Counted from the stretch's first letter, positions 1 to 5,668 are shown. The stretch: 9,074 nucleotides of DNA from an uncultured Desulfobacterales bacterium (GCA_945787595.1 CALZJV010000236.1:1-9074), one strand, 5' to 3'. A program made the numbers and translations. The notes: generated by a model from the letters alone, not told the origin.

Positions 1-1
1 T

Positions 2-46
2 CTCCTGCGCGAGGCAGGTTTGAATATCCAGAGGAATAATGGGTGA
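2..46 (+). CDS. Possible C-terminal tail of an unidentified gene entering from the left
   Basis: The frame starting at base 2 is open from the window edge and reads LLREAGLNIQRNNG before a TGA at 44-46. The residues look like an amphipathic helix followed by a polar tail, which is plausible for a protein end, but 14 residues cannot identify a family. The frame starting at base 1 is also open for 12 codons, to a TAA at 37-39, so the choice of frame is uncertain. Bases 47-248 after it contain no convincing gene and would hold the promoter of the DUF4863 gene. Confidence 0.2.
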   Translation, partial: LLREAGLNIQRNNG

Positions 47-248
47 CCCTTTTCTCTAATATGATTACGATGCCGCTTTGAAATCATAAATTCGAAACCT
101 GTGCTTTAGGGCTATAAATCTTAACAGTCGGCAGCTTCGAAAACTGCGTGATATTCAATGGGATCACAAATTGACGCTTCCTTGAGATAATGATACACCA
201 TTTTAACCATCGAAATTTCCGACCACAACCATACCGGGAGATTATATC

Positions 249-719
249 ATGAAAATCAGTGAATTTCAGGCTTTGCTTAAACCCGTGACCGATCTTGTTT
301 CAGGAATGGCGATAGACCCTAAGCTGGCCGAGGAACTAAACCGCCGCTTCCCACCTGGTGGTGAAACGTTCGATAAGATTGAGAAAGCGTGCCACGAAGC
401 GATCGAGGATGGATGGATGTGTGCAAACGGCGATGTGGGGCGGCGTTGGGGTCGTGTTATTGAACCCTGTGAAGAGACAGGAGGACTAAGCGTCGACGTC
501 GTGGACTTGACCGATTTAGTGGGATCGCACCATAGCCATCCCGGCGGCGAGGTCTGCATGGTTATGCCGATCACTGCGGAAGCCCAATTTGATGGTACGT
601 CTCGCGGCTGGTGCGTATTTGAACCGGAAACGGGACACTACCCGACCGTAACGAATGGGGAAGCCCTGATCCTGTATATGCTGCCGGACGGTAAAATTGA
701 TTATACAGAAGCAAGGTAG
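249..719 (+). CDS. DUF4863 / 4-hydroxylaminobenzoate lyase-like protein
   Basis: A 156-residue soluble protein with no signal peptide or membrane segment. It resembles the DUF4863 family, whose characterised member PnbB converts 4-hydroxylaminobenzoate to protocatechuate and ammonia during aerobic 4-nitrobenzoate degradation. The family match rests on recognising the region around residues 68-148: RVIEP, the strand VDVVDLTDLVGSHHSHPGGE with His94, His95, His97 and Glu101, then FEPETGHYPTV with His130, and a final LPDGKIDY. The spaced His/Glu pattern looks like a cupin-type metal site. The N-terminal 60 residues look helical. The ATG at 249 has GGGAG at 236-240, eight bases upstream. No nitroreductase, ring-cleavage or other aromatic gene lies nearby, so the PnbB reaction is not supported by context and the true substrate may differ. 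The next gene on this strand begins 129 bases later. Confidence 0.72.
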   Translation: MKISEFQALLKPVTDLVSGMAIDPKLAEELNRRFPPGGETFDKIEKACHEAIEDGWMCANGDVGRRWGRVIEPCEETGGLSVDVVDLTDLVGSHHSHPGGEVCMVMPITAEAQFDGTSRGWCVFEPETGHYPTVTNGEALILYMLPDGKIDYTEAR

Positions 720-848
720 CAGCTGCAGCATAAGCGTTTTGACTTAACATCAGCCAGAAAATTTTTCAATATGCGTTAAATTGATTCTTAACACTATGAA
801 TAGACCCCTTTCTGTTATCAACCTAAAAAACCTGAACAGGAGAATTCG
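720..848 (+). promoter_or_regulatory. Intergenic leader of the ABC binding-protein gene
   Basis: The 129 bases between the two plus-strand genes are AT-rich. They include TTGACT at 739-744, which could serve as a -35 box, but no good -10 hexamer sits at 16-18 bases from it. AGGAGA at 838-843 is a strong ribosome binding site five bases before the ATG at 849. I see no clear terminator hairpin after the upstream gene, so co-transcription or an independent promoter are both possible. Confidence 0.3.
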
Positions 849-1643
849 ATGAAGAAAGCAGTCGTTGTTTTATTTTTGATATTGTCACTGATGGTTGCCG
901 CGACCGCCTCGGCGGGCCCGAGCCTTGAGCGCATCCTGAAAAAGGGAGAGTTGGTGGTTGGCACAAGCGGCAGTCAACCGCCGATGACGGCCATCACCAA
1001 AAAAGGCGACATCATCGGACTGGATGCTGATATTTCCAGAGCGATGGCCGCTGCAATGGGTGTTAAAGTAAAATTTGTCTTAAAACCATTTGCCGAGCTG
1101 CTTCCGGCCCTTGAAGCGGGCCAGGTTGACATGGTCTTGTCAGGCATGACCATAAAACCGAAGCGCAATCAAAAGGTAGCATTTGTAGGACCGTATTATG
1201 TGACGGGCAAGGGAATCCTGGCCGTGGCTGCCAAGTATGCTGCTCTGCAGGAGGCCAAAGGACTGGACACCTCCGATGTTACCATTGCGGCTCTGAAGAA
1301 TTCAACCAGCCAGGAATTTGCCGAATCGTTAATATCCAAGGCAAAACTGGTCCTTACCAATTCCTACGATGAGGCCATTGATCTTCTTTTCAAGGGTAAA
1401 ATCGATGTGCTTGTGGCCGATTTCACTTTTTGTGCGCTGACAGCTTATCGATACCAGGATAAGGGACTGTTCGCAGGAAAGTCGCCTCTCACCTTCGAAC
1501 CCCTGGGCATCGCCATGGCCGAAGATACGCTGTTGATAAATTGGGTGGAGAATTTTATGAAATTTCTTCAGGGCACCGGCCAGTTAAAAGAAATGCACAT
1601 GCAGTGGCTAAACGGCGGTCCCTGGATTAATGATTTGCCTTAG
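849..1643 (+). CDS. Periplasmic amino-acid-type ABC substrate-binding protein (SBP family 3), orphan
   Basis: A 264-residue protein of the family 3 solute-binding type (SBP_bac_3), which binds amino acids or related small polar compounds in the periplasm and hands them to an ABC permease. Residues 1-22 are a classic signal peptide: Lys2-Lys3, a hydrophobic core, and an ASA cleavage site before Gly23. Family landmarks follow in order: LKKGELVVGTSG at the first strand, GLDADISRAMAAAMGVKVKF, a VDMVLSGMTIKPKR segment whose final Arg sits where the family usually contacts a ligand carboxylate, FVGPYY, and VLVAD near the C-terminal lobe where an Asp normally binds the alpha-amino group. The length is normal for the family. 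The start is fixed by AGGAGA at 838-843. No permease or ATPase gene lies next to it; its only plus-strand neighbour is the DUF4863 gene. It may work with a distant ABC transporter or feed a sensor. The ligand is unknown. Confidence 0.9.
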   Translation: MKKAVVVLFLILSLMVAATASAGPSLERILKKGELVVGTSGSQPPMTAITKKGDIIGLDADISRAMAAAMGVKVKFVLKPFAELLPALEAGQVDMVLSGMTIKPKRNQKVAFVGPYYVTGKGILAVAAKYAALQEAKGLDTSDVTIAALKNSTSQEFAESLISKAKLVLTNSYDEAIDLLFKGKIDVLVADFTFCALTAYRYQDKGLFAGKSPLTFEPLGIAMAEDTLLINWVENFMKFLQGTGQLKEMHMQWLNGGPWINDLP

Positions 1644-1701
1644 CCCAAAAGGTCATCTCACAAGAGAAACAGCGGGTTTAAAAAAGGGAGGTTCTTGTTG
1701 C

Positions 1702-1746
1702 CCCACCTGACCGAATCGTGAAGCCGGCCGGTGGGTTTATTCTATT
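1702..1746 (+). terminator. Candidate rho-independent terminator after the ABC binding protein
   Basis: CCCACC at 1702-1707 can pair with GGTGGG at 1730-1735. CCG at 1711-1713 can pair with CGG at 1725-1727 inside it. The stem is followed directly by the T-rich run TTTATTCTATT. The internal loop is imperfect, so this is a moderate-strength candidate. It lies 58 bases after the TAG stop. Confidence 0.45.
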
Positions 1747-1753
1747 AACGAAA

Positions 1754-1774
1754 ACCTGGTCCTCTGGGCCAGGT
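1754..1774 (+). repeat. Hairpin with TCT loop (CCTCTGG motif, copy 1)
   Basis: ACCTGGTCC (1754-1762) and GGGCCAGGT (1766-1774) form a 9-bp stem around a three-base TCT loop. The one non-Watson-Crick pair would be a U-G wobble in plus-strand RNA. No T-run follows directly. CAGAG (1775-1779) and CTCTG (1788-1792) form a second small hairpin immediately after it. Confidence 0.55.
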
Positions 1775-1814
1775 CAGAGATCATTGGCTCTGCCTTATTA
1801 AATAAAGAGTTTTT

Positions 1815-1972
1815 AAATCCGAAGCACGAAATCCGAAAAACGAAACAATATCGAATGACCAAAATTAAAATGATCCAAACAAAAGATATACCCGGAATTG
1901 CGAGGTAGAGGTTGTTTTTGTCATTAGAGCCTTTGATATTTGAATTTGTTTCGAATTTCGATATTCGGATTT
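1815..1972. repeat. Large imperfect inverted repeat, CGAAAT-type intergenic element
   Basis: The left arm beginning AAATCCGAA at 1815 pairs with the right arm ending TTCGGATTT at 1972. Over the outer 24 bases (1815-1838 against 1949-1972) 20 positions are complementary, and weaker pairing continues to about 41 bases per arm. The centre, about 75 bases, is AT-rich and non-coding. The arms are built from repeated short CGAAAT / TCCGAA words. I recall similar sequences dispersed between genes in Desulfobacterales, so it may be a miniature mobile or REP-like element; that is memory, not a search result. Confidence 0.6.
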
Positions 1973-2004
1973 CGAATTTTGTCGATCGTCTTTGTCTAAA
2001 TCAT

Positions 2005-2045
2005 GCCCTCTGGGCTTAAGTCAAAGCTGGGCCCTCTGGACCCGG
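2005..2045. repeat. Two further CCTCTGG-loop hairpins (copies 2 and 3)
   Basis: GCCC-TCT-GGGC at 2005-2015 is a 4-bp stem with a TCT loop. A second hairpin at 2027-2045 is centred on TCT at 2035-2037, with GGGCCC (2029-2034) facing GGACCC (2038-2043). Its one imperfect pair becomes a U-G wobble in minus-strand RNA. Together with the hairpin at 1754-1774 they flank the large inverted repeat. They lie 67-107 bases past the dctM stop and could help end the TRAP transcript, though no U-run follows. Confidence 0.4.
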
Positions 2046-2090
2046 ATCTTTACTAAATGGGCATGTATTAATGCAGTTGGAACAGTCGGT

Positions 2091-2110
2091 ATTTGATGAA
2101 GCAATCAAAT
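2091..2110 (-). terminator. Hairpin directly after the dctM stop codon
   Basis: ATTTGAT (2091-2097) and ATCAAAT (2104-2110) are a perfect 7-bp inverted repeat with a six-base loop, one base beyond the TAA stop of dctM. The stem is AT-rich and no U-run follows in minus-strand RNA. It is therefore more likely a 3' end stabiliser than an efficient terminator by itself. Confidence 0.35.
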
Positions 2111-2111
2111 G

Positions 2112-3413
2112 TTACAACATCTTTTCGGGAAGCCAAAGCGCGAGTTGAGGAAACAGCATCGTCAATAACAGAACGATCAATTGAATGGCAACAAACGGGG
2201 GAATCGATCGCCAGATATCTGTAGTATGGATCTCCGGGGGTGCCACGCCTTTCATTAAAATCAGCGCCCAACCAAAGGGGGGCGTTAAGTAAGCCACCTG
2301 CATGTTGAGAATAAAGATGATGGAAAACCAGATAGGGTTGAATTCCAGAAATATGGCGATGGGAAGCATGATCGGCGCACAGATGGTCAAGACCGCATAA
2401 TCATCCATGAACATGCCGAATACGAGCAGGATAAGCTGCATGACGGCAAGAATCAGCCATCGGTTAATTTCCAGGCCCTGGATAATTTCCATGACCATGT
2501 CCTGGGCGCCCGCGCTGGTATAGACCACGCCGAAAAGGGTAGCCGTCACCAGAATCCAGAGGGCCATACCGCTAATTTTCATGGTTTCAAGGCTTGAATC
2601 GGTGATGACCTTCCAGCTTAGCCTGCGATAGAGAATGCAGATCAGAAAAGAGCCGGAAGCCCCCACGCCGGCTGCCTCCGTGGGAGTGGCAATACCCAAA
2701 AAGATGGATCCTAGTACCAATACGACCAGAAGTGCGGGAAGAACGATGTCTTTGAGCGAGGCCAATCTGCTTTGCCGGATCTTTTCTGCAGCGGCCCGGG
2801 GCGCAATTTCGGGCTGGATATAACACCGCAGCGTTATGTAGATGATATACAAGCTGGCGGTGATAAACCCGGGGATGGCACCGCCGAAGAAGATTTTCCC
2901 GATGGAGATACGCGAGATATAGGCAAAAATGATCATGATGATGCTGGGAGGAATTATTTCACCCAGAACCCCGCCGGCCATAACACTGCCCAGGGCGAGG
3001 GATTTATTATAATGGTGCTTGAGCATGGCGGGGACAGCGATGAGCCCCATGGTAAGGATGCCGGGTCCGAATCCCCCGCACATGGCCAAGGCGACACAGA
3101 CCCCGACGGATACGATGGCAAGGCCGCCTCGAATGCCTGAAAGCCATAAATTGAGTGCTTTAAACAGACGATCGGAAATACCCGAATGGATTAAGAAATT
3201 TCCCATGAGGAGGAATAAGGGAATCGTTATCAAACCCGGGTCGGTAATTTGGCGGTAGGTGGTTGTCGCCACGACATATAAGCCGTTTGACCCGTCGATC
3301 AAAAAGGTAATCAGTACGCTGATGCCGCCGAGGGCAAAAACAACCGGGACCCCCATGGCCAGTAGCAACAGAAGCCCGCCAAATAACAGAACCGTCGTCA
3401 ACCCTATGCTCAT
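2112..3413 (-). CDS. dctM: TRAP transporter large membrane subunit DctM
   Basis: A 433-residue, very hydrophobic protein of the DctM family, the ion-coupled transport channel of tripartite ATP-independent periplasmic (TRAP) transporters, located in the inner membrane. The N-terminus (MSIGLTTVLLFGGLLLLLAM, then GVPVVFALG) is the typical family opening. Other family-like stretches are ITIPLFLLMGNFLIHSG near residue 60, GFGPGILTMGLIAVPAM near 115-130, GEIIPPSIIMIIFAY near 150-165, IATPTEAAGVGASGS near 240, MFMDDYAVLTICAPIMLPIA near 335-355 and AYLTPPFGWALILMKGVAPPEI near 375. About a dozen membrane segments are visible and the length is standard. The ATG at 3413 is preceded by AGAGG about ten bases upstream. 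It begins 19 bases after the dctQ stop, so the two are translated from one message. Family membership is secure; the substrate cannot be inferred from this subunit. Confidence 0.96.
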   Translation of the reverse strand: MSIGLTTVLLFGGLLLLLAMGVPVVFALGGISVLITFLIDGSNGLYVVATTTYRQITDPGLITIPLFLLMGNFLIHSGISDRLFKALNLWLSGIRGGLAIVSVGVCVALAMCGGFGPGILTMGLIAVPAMLKHHYNKSLALGSVMAGGVLGEIIPPSIIMIIFAYISRISIGKIFFGGAIPGFITASLYIIYITLRCYIQPEIAPRAAAEKIRQSRLASLKDIVLPALLVVLVLGSIFLGIATPTEAAGVGASGSFLICILYRRLSWKVITDSSLETMKISGMALWILVTATLFGVVYTSAGAQDMVMEIIQGLEINRWLILAVMQLILLVFGMFMDDYAVLTICAPIMLPIAIFLEFNPIWFSIIFILNMQVAYLTPPFGWALILMKGVAPPEIHTTDIWRSIPPFVAIQLIVLLLTMLFPQLALWLPEKML

Positions 3414-3432
3414 AGTGACTTAACCTCTTTAA

Positions 3433-3921
3433 TTAATCTTTTCCGCGTCGAAAATAAGAGATGCCTTCAAGCAAAAACAGGAAAGCCACTACGGGTATGA
3501 GCAGCTTAAACGGATATAGCGGTATGCGAAAGGCGCCCGCGGCTTTTTCTTTCATCATCAGGGAGTTCCATCCCATCCAAGCGCTCTGCCATATCAATAC
3601 CCCCAGAAAGGTGACAAGGGCCGCCAGAGCCAGCCATCTGGCAATGGTTTTCAATAAGGGGGGAAAGTGATCGTAAAAGATTTCAATCCGAATGTGGTCG
3701 CCCTTGCTGAGGGTATAAACGCCGGCAAACAGAATGAAAACACCGAACAGCAACCGGTTCGTCAGCCAGCCCCACAGAAGCGGCTGGTTAAAGACGTACC
3801 TGGCCGTTACGTCAATGGCGGTGATGAACATGATCACACAAACCAGATAGCAGACAATCTTGCTTGACTTGTCGACCACTTTATCAATCCAGTCAAAAAC
3901 TCTATTGACACCTTGATTCAT
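3433..3921 (-). CDS. dctQ: TRAP transporter small membrane subunit DctQ
   Basis: A 162-residue inner-membrane protein of the DctQ family, which pairs with DctM to make the TRAP membrane complex. Four hydrophobic segments are visible at about residues 21-43, 50-70, 90-111 and 133-153. Between the first two is the family signature ARYVFNQPLLWGWLTNRLLF, followed by GVYTLSKGDHIRIEIFYDHFP, which closely matches the usual GD-H-rich cytoplasmic loop of this family. The length is typical. The ATG at 3921 has AAGGG at 3930-3934, eight bases upstream. The gene sits 385 bases downstream of the dctP stop, an unusually wide gap for a dctPQM set, filled by a terminator-like hairpin and a heptamer repeat. 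It is 19 bases upstream of dctM. Confidence 0.94.
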   Translation of the reverse strand: MNQGVNRVFDWIDKVVDKSSKIVCYLVCVIMFITAIDVTARYVFNQPLLWGWLTNRLLFGVFILFAGVYTLSKGDHIRIEIFYDHFPPLLKTIARWLALAALVTFLGVLIWQSAWMGWNSLMMKEKAAGAFRIPLYPFKLLIPVVAFLFLLEGISYFRRGKD

Positions 3922-3996
3922 TGCAGCCGCCCTTCATTCGGATTTCCAATTCATTTTGACAACACCAAAATACTTCGGGTTGTGGTACGATGTTTT

Positions 3997-4016
3997 TTCT
4001 GAGACCGCACTCAGAA
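3997..4016. repeat. 7-bp inverted repeat upstream of dctQ
   Basis: TTCTGAG (3997-4003) and CTCAGAA (4010-4016) are a perfect inverted repeat with a six-base spacer, about 75 bases upstream of the dctQ start. On the minus strand an A-run follows, so it does not look like a terminator in that direction. It could be an operator or an RNA hairpin in the dctQM leader. Confidence 0.35.
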
Positions 4017-4070
4017 GAAGTGTTCCCTGCAGTGCAGCAAAAGTGCTGGCTAATCACTGACGCAAAGTAT

Positions 4071-4149
4071 AGGTGTCAGGTGTCAGGTTTCGGGTGTCAG
4101 GAAGGCGAATCACTAAATCCTGAAACCTGAACACTGACACCTGAAACCT
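4071..4149. repeat. Inverted repeat built from GTGTCAGG-type heptamers
   Basis: The left arm (4071-4102) reads as tandem 7-base units: AGGTGTC twice, AGGTTTC, GGGTGTC, then AGGA. The right arm (4118-4149) carries the same units in reverse complement: CTGAAAC, CTGAACA, CTGACAC, CTGAAAC. The arms are complementary at 27 of 32 positions around a 15-base spacer. The element would make a long hairpin in either transcript. I recall comparable heptamer arrays between genes in Desulfobacterota, but cannot verify that here. Confidence 0.65.
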
Positions 4150-4214
4150 TCTTTTTCTAACAACATGGTGAAAGAAAAAATGCCCTGTGGGACTAGATAT
4201 TGTTGAAGGTGTTT

Positions 4215-4248
4215 AAAATACCAGGAGGGTGCCAATGCACCCTCCCGG
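4215..4248 (-). terminator. Strong terminator or attenuator hairpin after dctP
   Basis: Positions 4221-4248 form a stem in minus-strand RNA with nine perfect pairs (GGAGGGTGC against GCACCCTCC), a G-U wobble and two further G-C pairs. That makes 12 pairs around a four-base loop. It is followed by UAUUUU. It lies about 60 bases after the dctP stop and before dctQM, so it should reduce read-through and raise the ratio of binding protein to membrane subunits. On the plus strand the stem has an A-C mismatch, followed by a CTTTTCC run. Confidence 0.7.
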
Positions 4249-4306
4249 CTTTTCCTATCAGCGTTTTAGATAAATTTGTGATGCTTTTGGATCCCACGCT
4301 CACAGA

Positions 4307-5359
4307 TTATTTCAGGGTTTTTCTCCAATCTTTGATAATCGCAATGGCTTTGGCAGCGGCAGGATCTCGCTGACCTATTTTGTCCCAGAGCTGAAGGGCT
4401 GCCTCTTCGTGCTTGCGGTCGCAGGCTTCATCTATGGGGCTGTTGATGACTTTGCCCGCCTTAACCAGTTCTTCCACTTTTTTCAGCTCGACATCATAGA
4501 TCTTGTTAAGCTTGTGGAAATAATCTTCGGCTGCATCGGTCATCACCTTTTTAAGATCGTCCGACAGTGAATTCCAGGATTTCATATTAAACAGAATCTG
4601 ACCCACAACAACATCATTCTGTCCGCCCAGGAGACGGTAAGGCGCAACTTCGTGCCAGTTTAAGCCTGTGACGGCACTGACATCCCACTGGGAAGCATCG
4701 ATGGTTCCCAGCTTGAGTCCCATGTAGGCTTCCATTCCGCTGATATAAGTTCCACGCGCCCCGATAGCGTTGTAATAATCGGCCCAGGATCCTTCGACTC
4801 TGATTTTTTTCCCTTGCATATCATCGCAGGTCGTCATCTTTTCGGTCGACATGGTGAAAATAGGTCCGTAGGAATGAACATCCAACCAGTAGAGGTCCTG
4901 TTTGGCGTACTCCTCGCGCAGCAAGTCCACGTAACCGGTTTTAAAAAAGAGATCACGGATAATCTGACCGGCAGTGAAAACATCCGGTTCGCCGGGGAGA
5001 TTGTAGGCATAGGGCAGACCAAACTCCACTTCACCAACCGGGATTATCCCGCCCCACATGGCCGCGACGGCATGCAGCATATCCAGAGTTCCCTTCTGAG
5101 TGGCCCCAAACAGCTGCTCGGCCGGAACCAGTTCCGGGTCAGCGAACACTTGTATTTTGATGCGTCCCTTGCTCATTTTATCGGCCGTTGATGCAAAATC
5201 ATTCAACAGCTCCATGGACAGGTCTCCGCGCGGATAGGCGGATTGGATTTTCATCCGGTATATCTTTTCGGCGGCATCAGCGTTTACAGCGCCGATTGTC
5301 AAGGTAATGGCGAATATTACAACCACGATTACAGCAATCAATAGAATTAAGCGTTTCAC
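4307..5359 (-). CDS. dctP: TRAP transporter periplasmic solute-binding protein DctP
   Basis: About 350 residues of the DctP family, the extracytoplasmic receptor that delivers a carboxylate-type ligand to DctQM. The N-terminus is a signal peptide: a charged MKR start, a long hydrophobic stretch to about residue 24, and an ADA cleavage site near 27-29. Recognisable family parts are the first strand YRMKIQSAYP, a KGRIKIQVFADPELVPAEQLFGATQKGTLDM segment, and GKKIRVEG, whose Arg is the usual carboxylate-binding residue. The frame also allows a TTG start at 5365, but the AGGAGG at 5368-5373 is then only two bases away. The GTG at 5359 is eight bases away and gives the cleaner MKRLILL start, so I choose it. 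The gene is first of the transporter set, followed by a strong hairpin and then dctQM. The ligand is unknown; the adjacent amidohydrolase and amidotransferase-like genes hint at an amide-bearing or acylated organic acid. Confidence 0.94.
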   Translation of the reverse strand: MKRLILLIAVIVVVIFAITLTIGAVNADAAEKIYRMKIQSAYPRGDLSMELLNDFASTADKMSKGRIKIQVFADPELVPAEQLFGATQKGTLDMLHAVAAMWGGIIPVGEVEFGLPYAYNLPGEPDVFTAGQIIRDLFFKTGYVDLLREEYAKQDLYWLDVHSYGPIFTMSTEKMTTCDDMQGKKIRVEGSWADYYNAIGARGTYISGMEAYMGLKLGTIDASQWDVSAVTGLNWHEVAPYRLLGGQNDVVVGQILFNMKSWNSLSDDLKKVMTDAAEDYFHKLNKIYDVELKKVEELVKAGKVINSPIDEACDRKHEEAALQLWDKIGQRDPAAAKAIAIIKDWRKTLK

Positions 5360-5366
5360 TTTCAAG

Positions 5367-5376
5367 CCCTCCTTTT
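5367..5376 (-). promoter_or_regulatory. Ribosome binding site of dctP
   Basis: Minus-strand AAAAGGAGGG. Its spacing of eight bases from AGGAGG to the GTG at 5359 favours that start over the TTG at 5365. Confidence 0.8.
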
Positions 5377-5420
5377 GGGTTGAGTTACGTTGGCTGGATA
5401 TTAATTTGGTTTCTAGTGGT

Positions 5421-5435
5421 TATCACCTCCTTTTT
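5421..5435 (-). promoter_or_regulatory. Orphan near-perfect Shine-Dalgarno sequence
   Basis: Minus-strand AAAAAGGAGGTGATA matches the anti-Shine-Dalgarno end of 16S rRNA almost completely, yet no ATG, GTG or TTG follows at normal spacing. It sits about 60 bases upstream of dctP. It could be a ribosome standby site, the trace of a lost leader peptide, or chance. Confidence 0.4.
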
Positions 5436-5493
5436 AAAATTTTAGACACTCAATCTAGGATTCAGACACTGCTTTGATCATTCGTCGAAGTTT

Positions 5494-5533
5494 GAATGCG
5501 TTTTCAAATTGAGGAGCAAGATAAAACGCATTC
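5494..5533 (-). promoter_or_regulatory. Perfect 11-bp inverted repeat downstream of the dctP promoter, possible operator
   Basis: GAATGCGTTTT (5494-5504) and AAAACGCATTC (5523-5533) are a perfect inverted repeat with an 18-base spacer; the half-site centres are 29 bp apart, close to three helical turns. It overlaps smaller symmetries: TTTGAA/TTCAAA at 5491-5508 and ATTCA/TGAAT at 5530-5545. It starts about 18 bases after the -10 candidate, a typical place for repressor binding, and could also fold in the leader RNA. No regulator gene lies in the window. Confidence 0.5.
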
Positions 5534-5550
5534 ATTATTTTGAATAACGT

Positions 5551-5577
5551 TTAATATATAATAGGCAGTTATGTCAA
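5551..5577 (-). promoter_or_regulatory. Sigma70-like promoter candidate for dctP
   Basis: A perfect -35 box TTGACA (5572-5577, minus strand) is followed by the AT-rich run TATTATATATTAA. The best -10-like hexamer, TATTAA, is at 5551-5556 with a short 15-base spacer; other registers are possible. The leader to the dctP start would be about 180-190 bases. Confidence 0.45.
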
Positions 5578-5640
5578 CCTGGAAGTGCATTTATAGCGGA
5601 TGGTCGCGTAAGGTTCCATTGCCACCAGATTCTCCGGTCG

Positions 5641-5668
5641 TGACAGGATGTTGACATCGGCCCTGTCA
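5641..5668. repeat. TGACAGG/CCTGTCA inverted repeat after the amidohydrolase gene
   Basis: TGACAGG (5641-5647) and CCTGTCA (5662-5668) form a perfect 7-bp inverted repeat. A second nested pair, TTGACA (5651-5656) and TGTCAA (5664-5669), shares its right half. It lies about 50 bases past the amidohydrolase stop and about 65 bases before the promoter candidate. It could be a weak terminator or a regulator site; no U-run follows. Confidence 0.35.

Larger units (their letters stand above)
1644..2111. other. Gene-free convergent intergenic region with several repeats
   Basis: These 468 bases lie between the plus-strand binding-protein gene and the end of the minus-strand TRAP operon. I find no credible coding sequence. 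The region holds a candidate terminator (1702-1746), a 9-bp hairpin (1754-1774), a small CAGAG/CTCTG hairpin (1775-1792), a large imperfect inverted repeat (1815-1972), two further CCTCTGG-loop hairpins (2005-2015 and 2027-2045), and a 7-bp hairpin touching the dctM stop (2091-2110). Confidence 0.75.
3922..4306. other. Gene-free gap between dctP and dctQ
   Basis: These 385 bases contain no credible gene. In minus-strand order they hold a strong terminator-like hairpin (4215-4248), a heptamer-built inverted repeat (4071-4149), an 11-base imperfect palindrome CTGCAGTGCAG near 4027-4037, and a perfect 7-bp hairpin TTCTGAG/CTCAGAA (3997-4003 and 4010-4016). I cannot pick out a convincing promoter for dctQM here. 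Confidence 0.7.

Noticed and set aside
739..770. TTGACT as a promoter -35 box for the ABC binding protein
   Set aside because: No acceptable -10 hexamer at normal spacing; kept only as a remark in the intergenic entry.
1815..1972. Insertion sequence
   Set aside because: The inverted repeat encloses no open frame that could be a transposase; at most a miniature element.
2772..3140. Plus-strand open frame (122 codons) opposite dctM
   Set aside because: Antisense to a clear DctM; the translation is Asp/Gly-rich low-complexity sequence typical of a reverse shadow frame.
4071..4149. CRISPR array in the dctP-dctQ gap
   Set aside because: The repeats are 7-base tandem units in mirrored arms, with no spacers of unique sequence and no cas genes.
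4814..5191. Plus-strand open frame (125 codons) opposite dctP
   Set aside because: Antisense to a clear DctP and without recognisable protein features.
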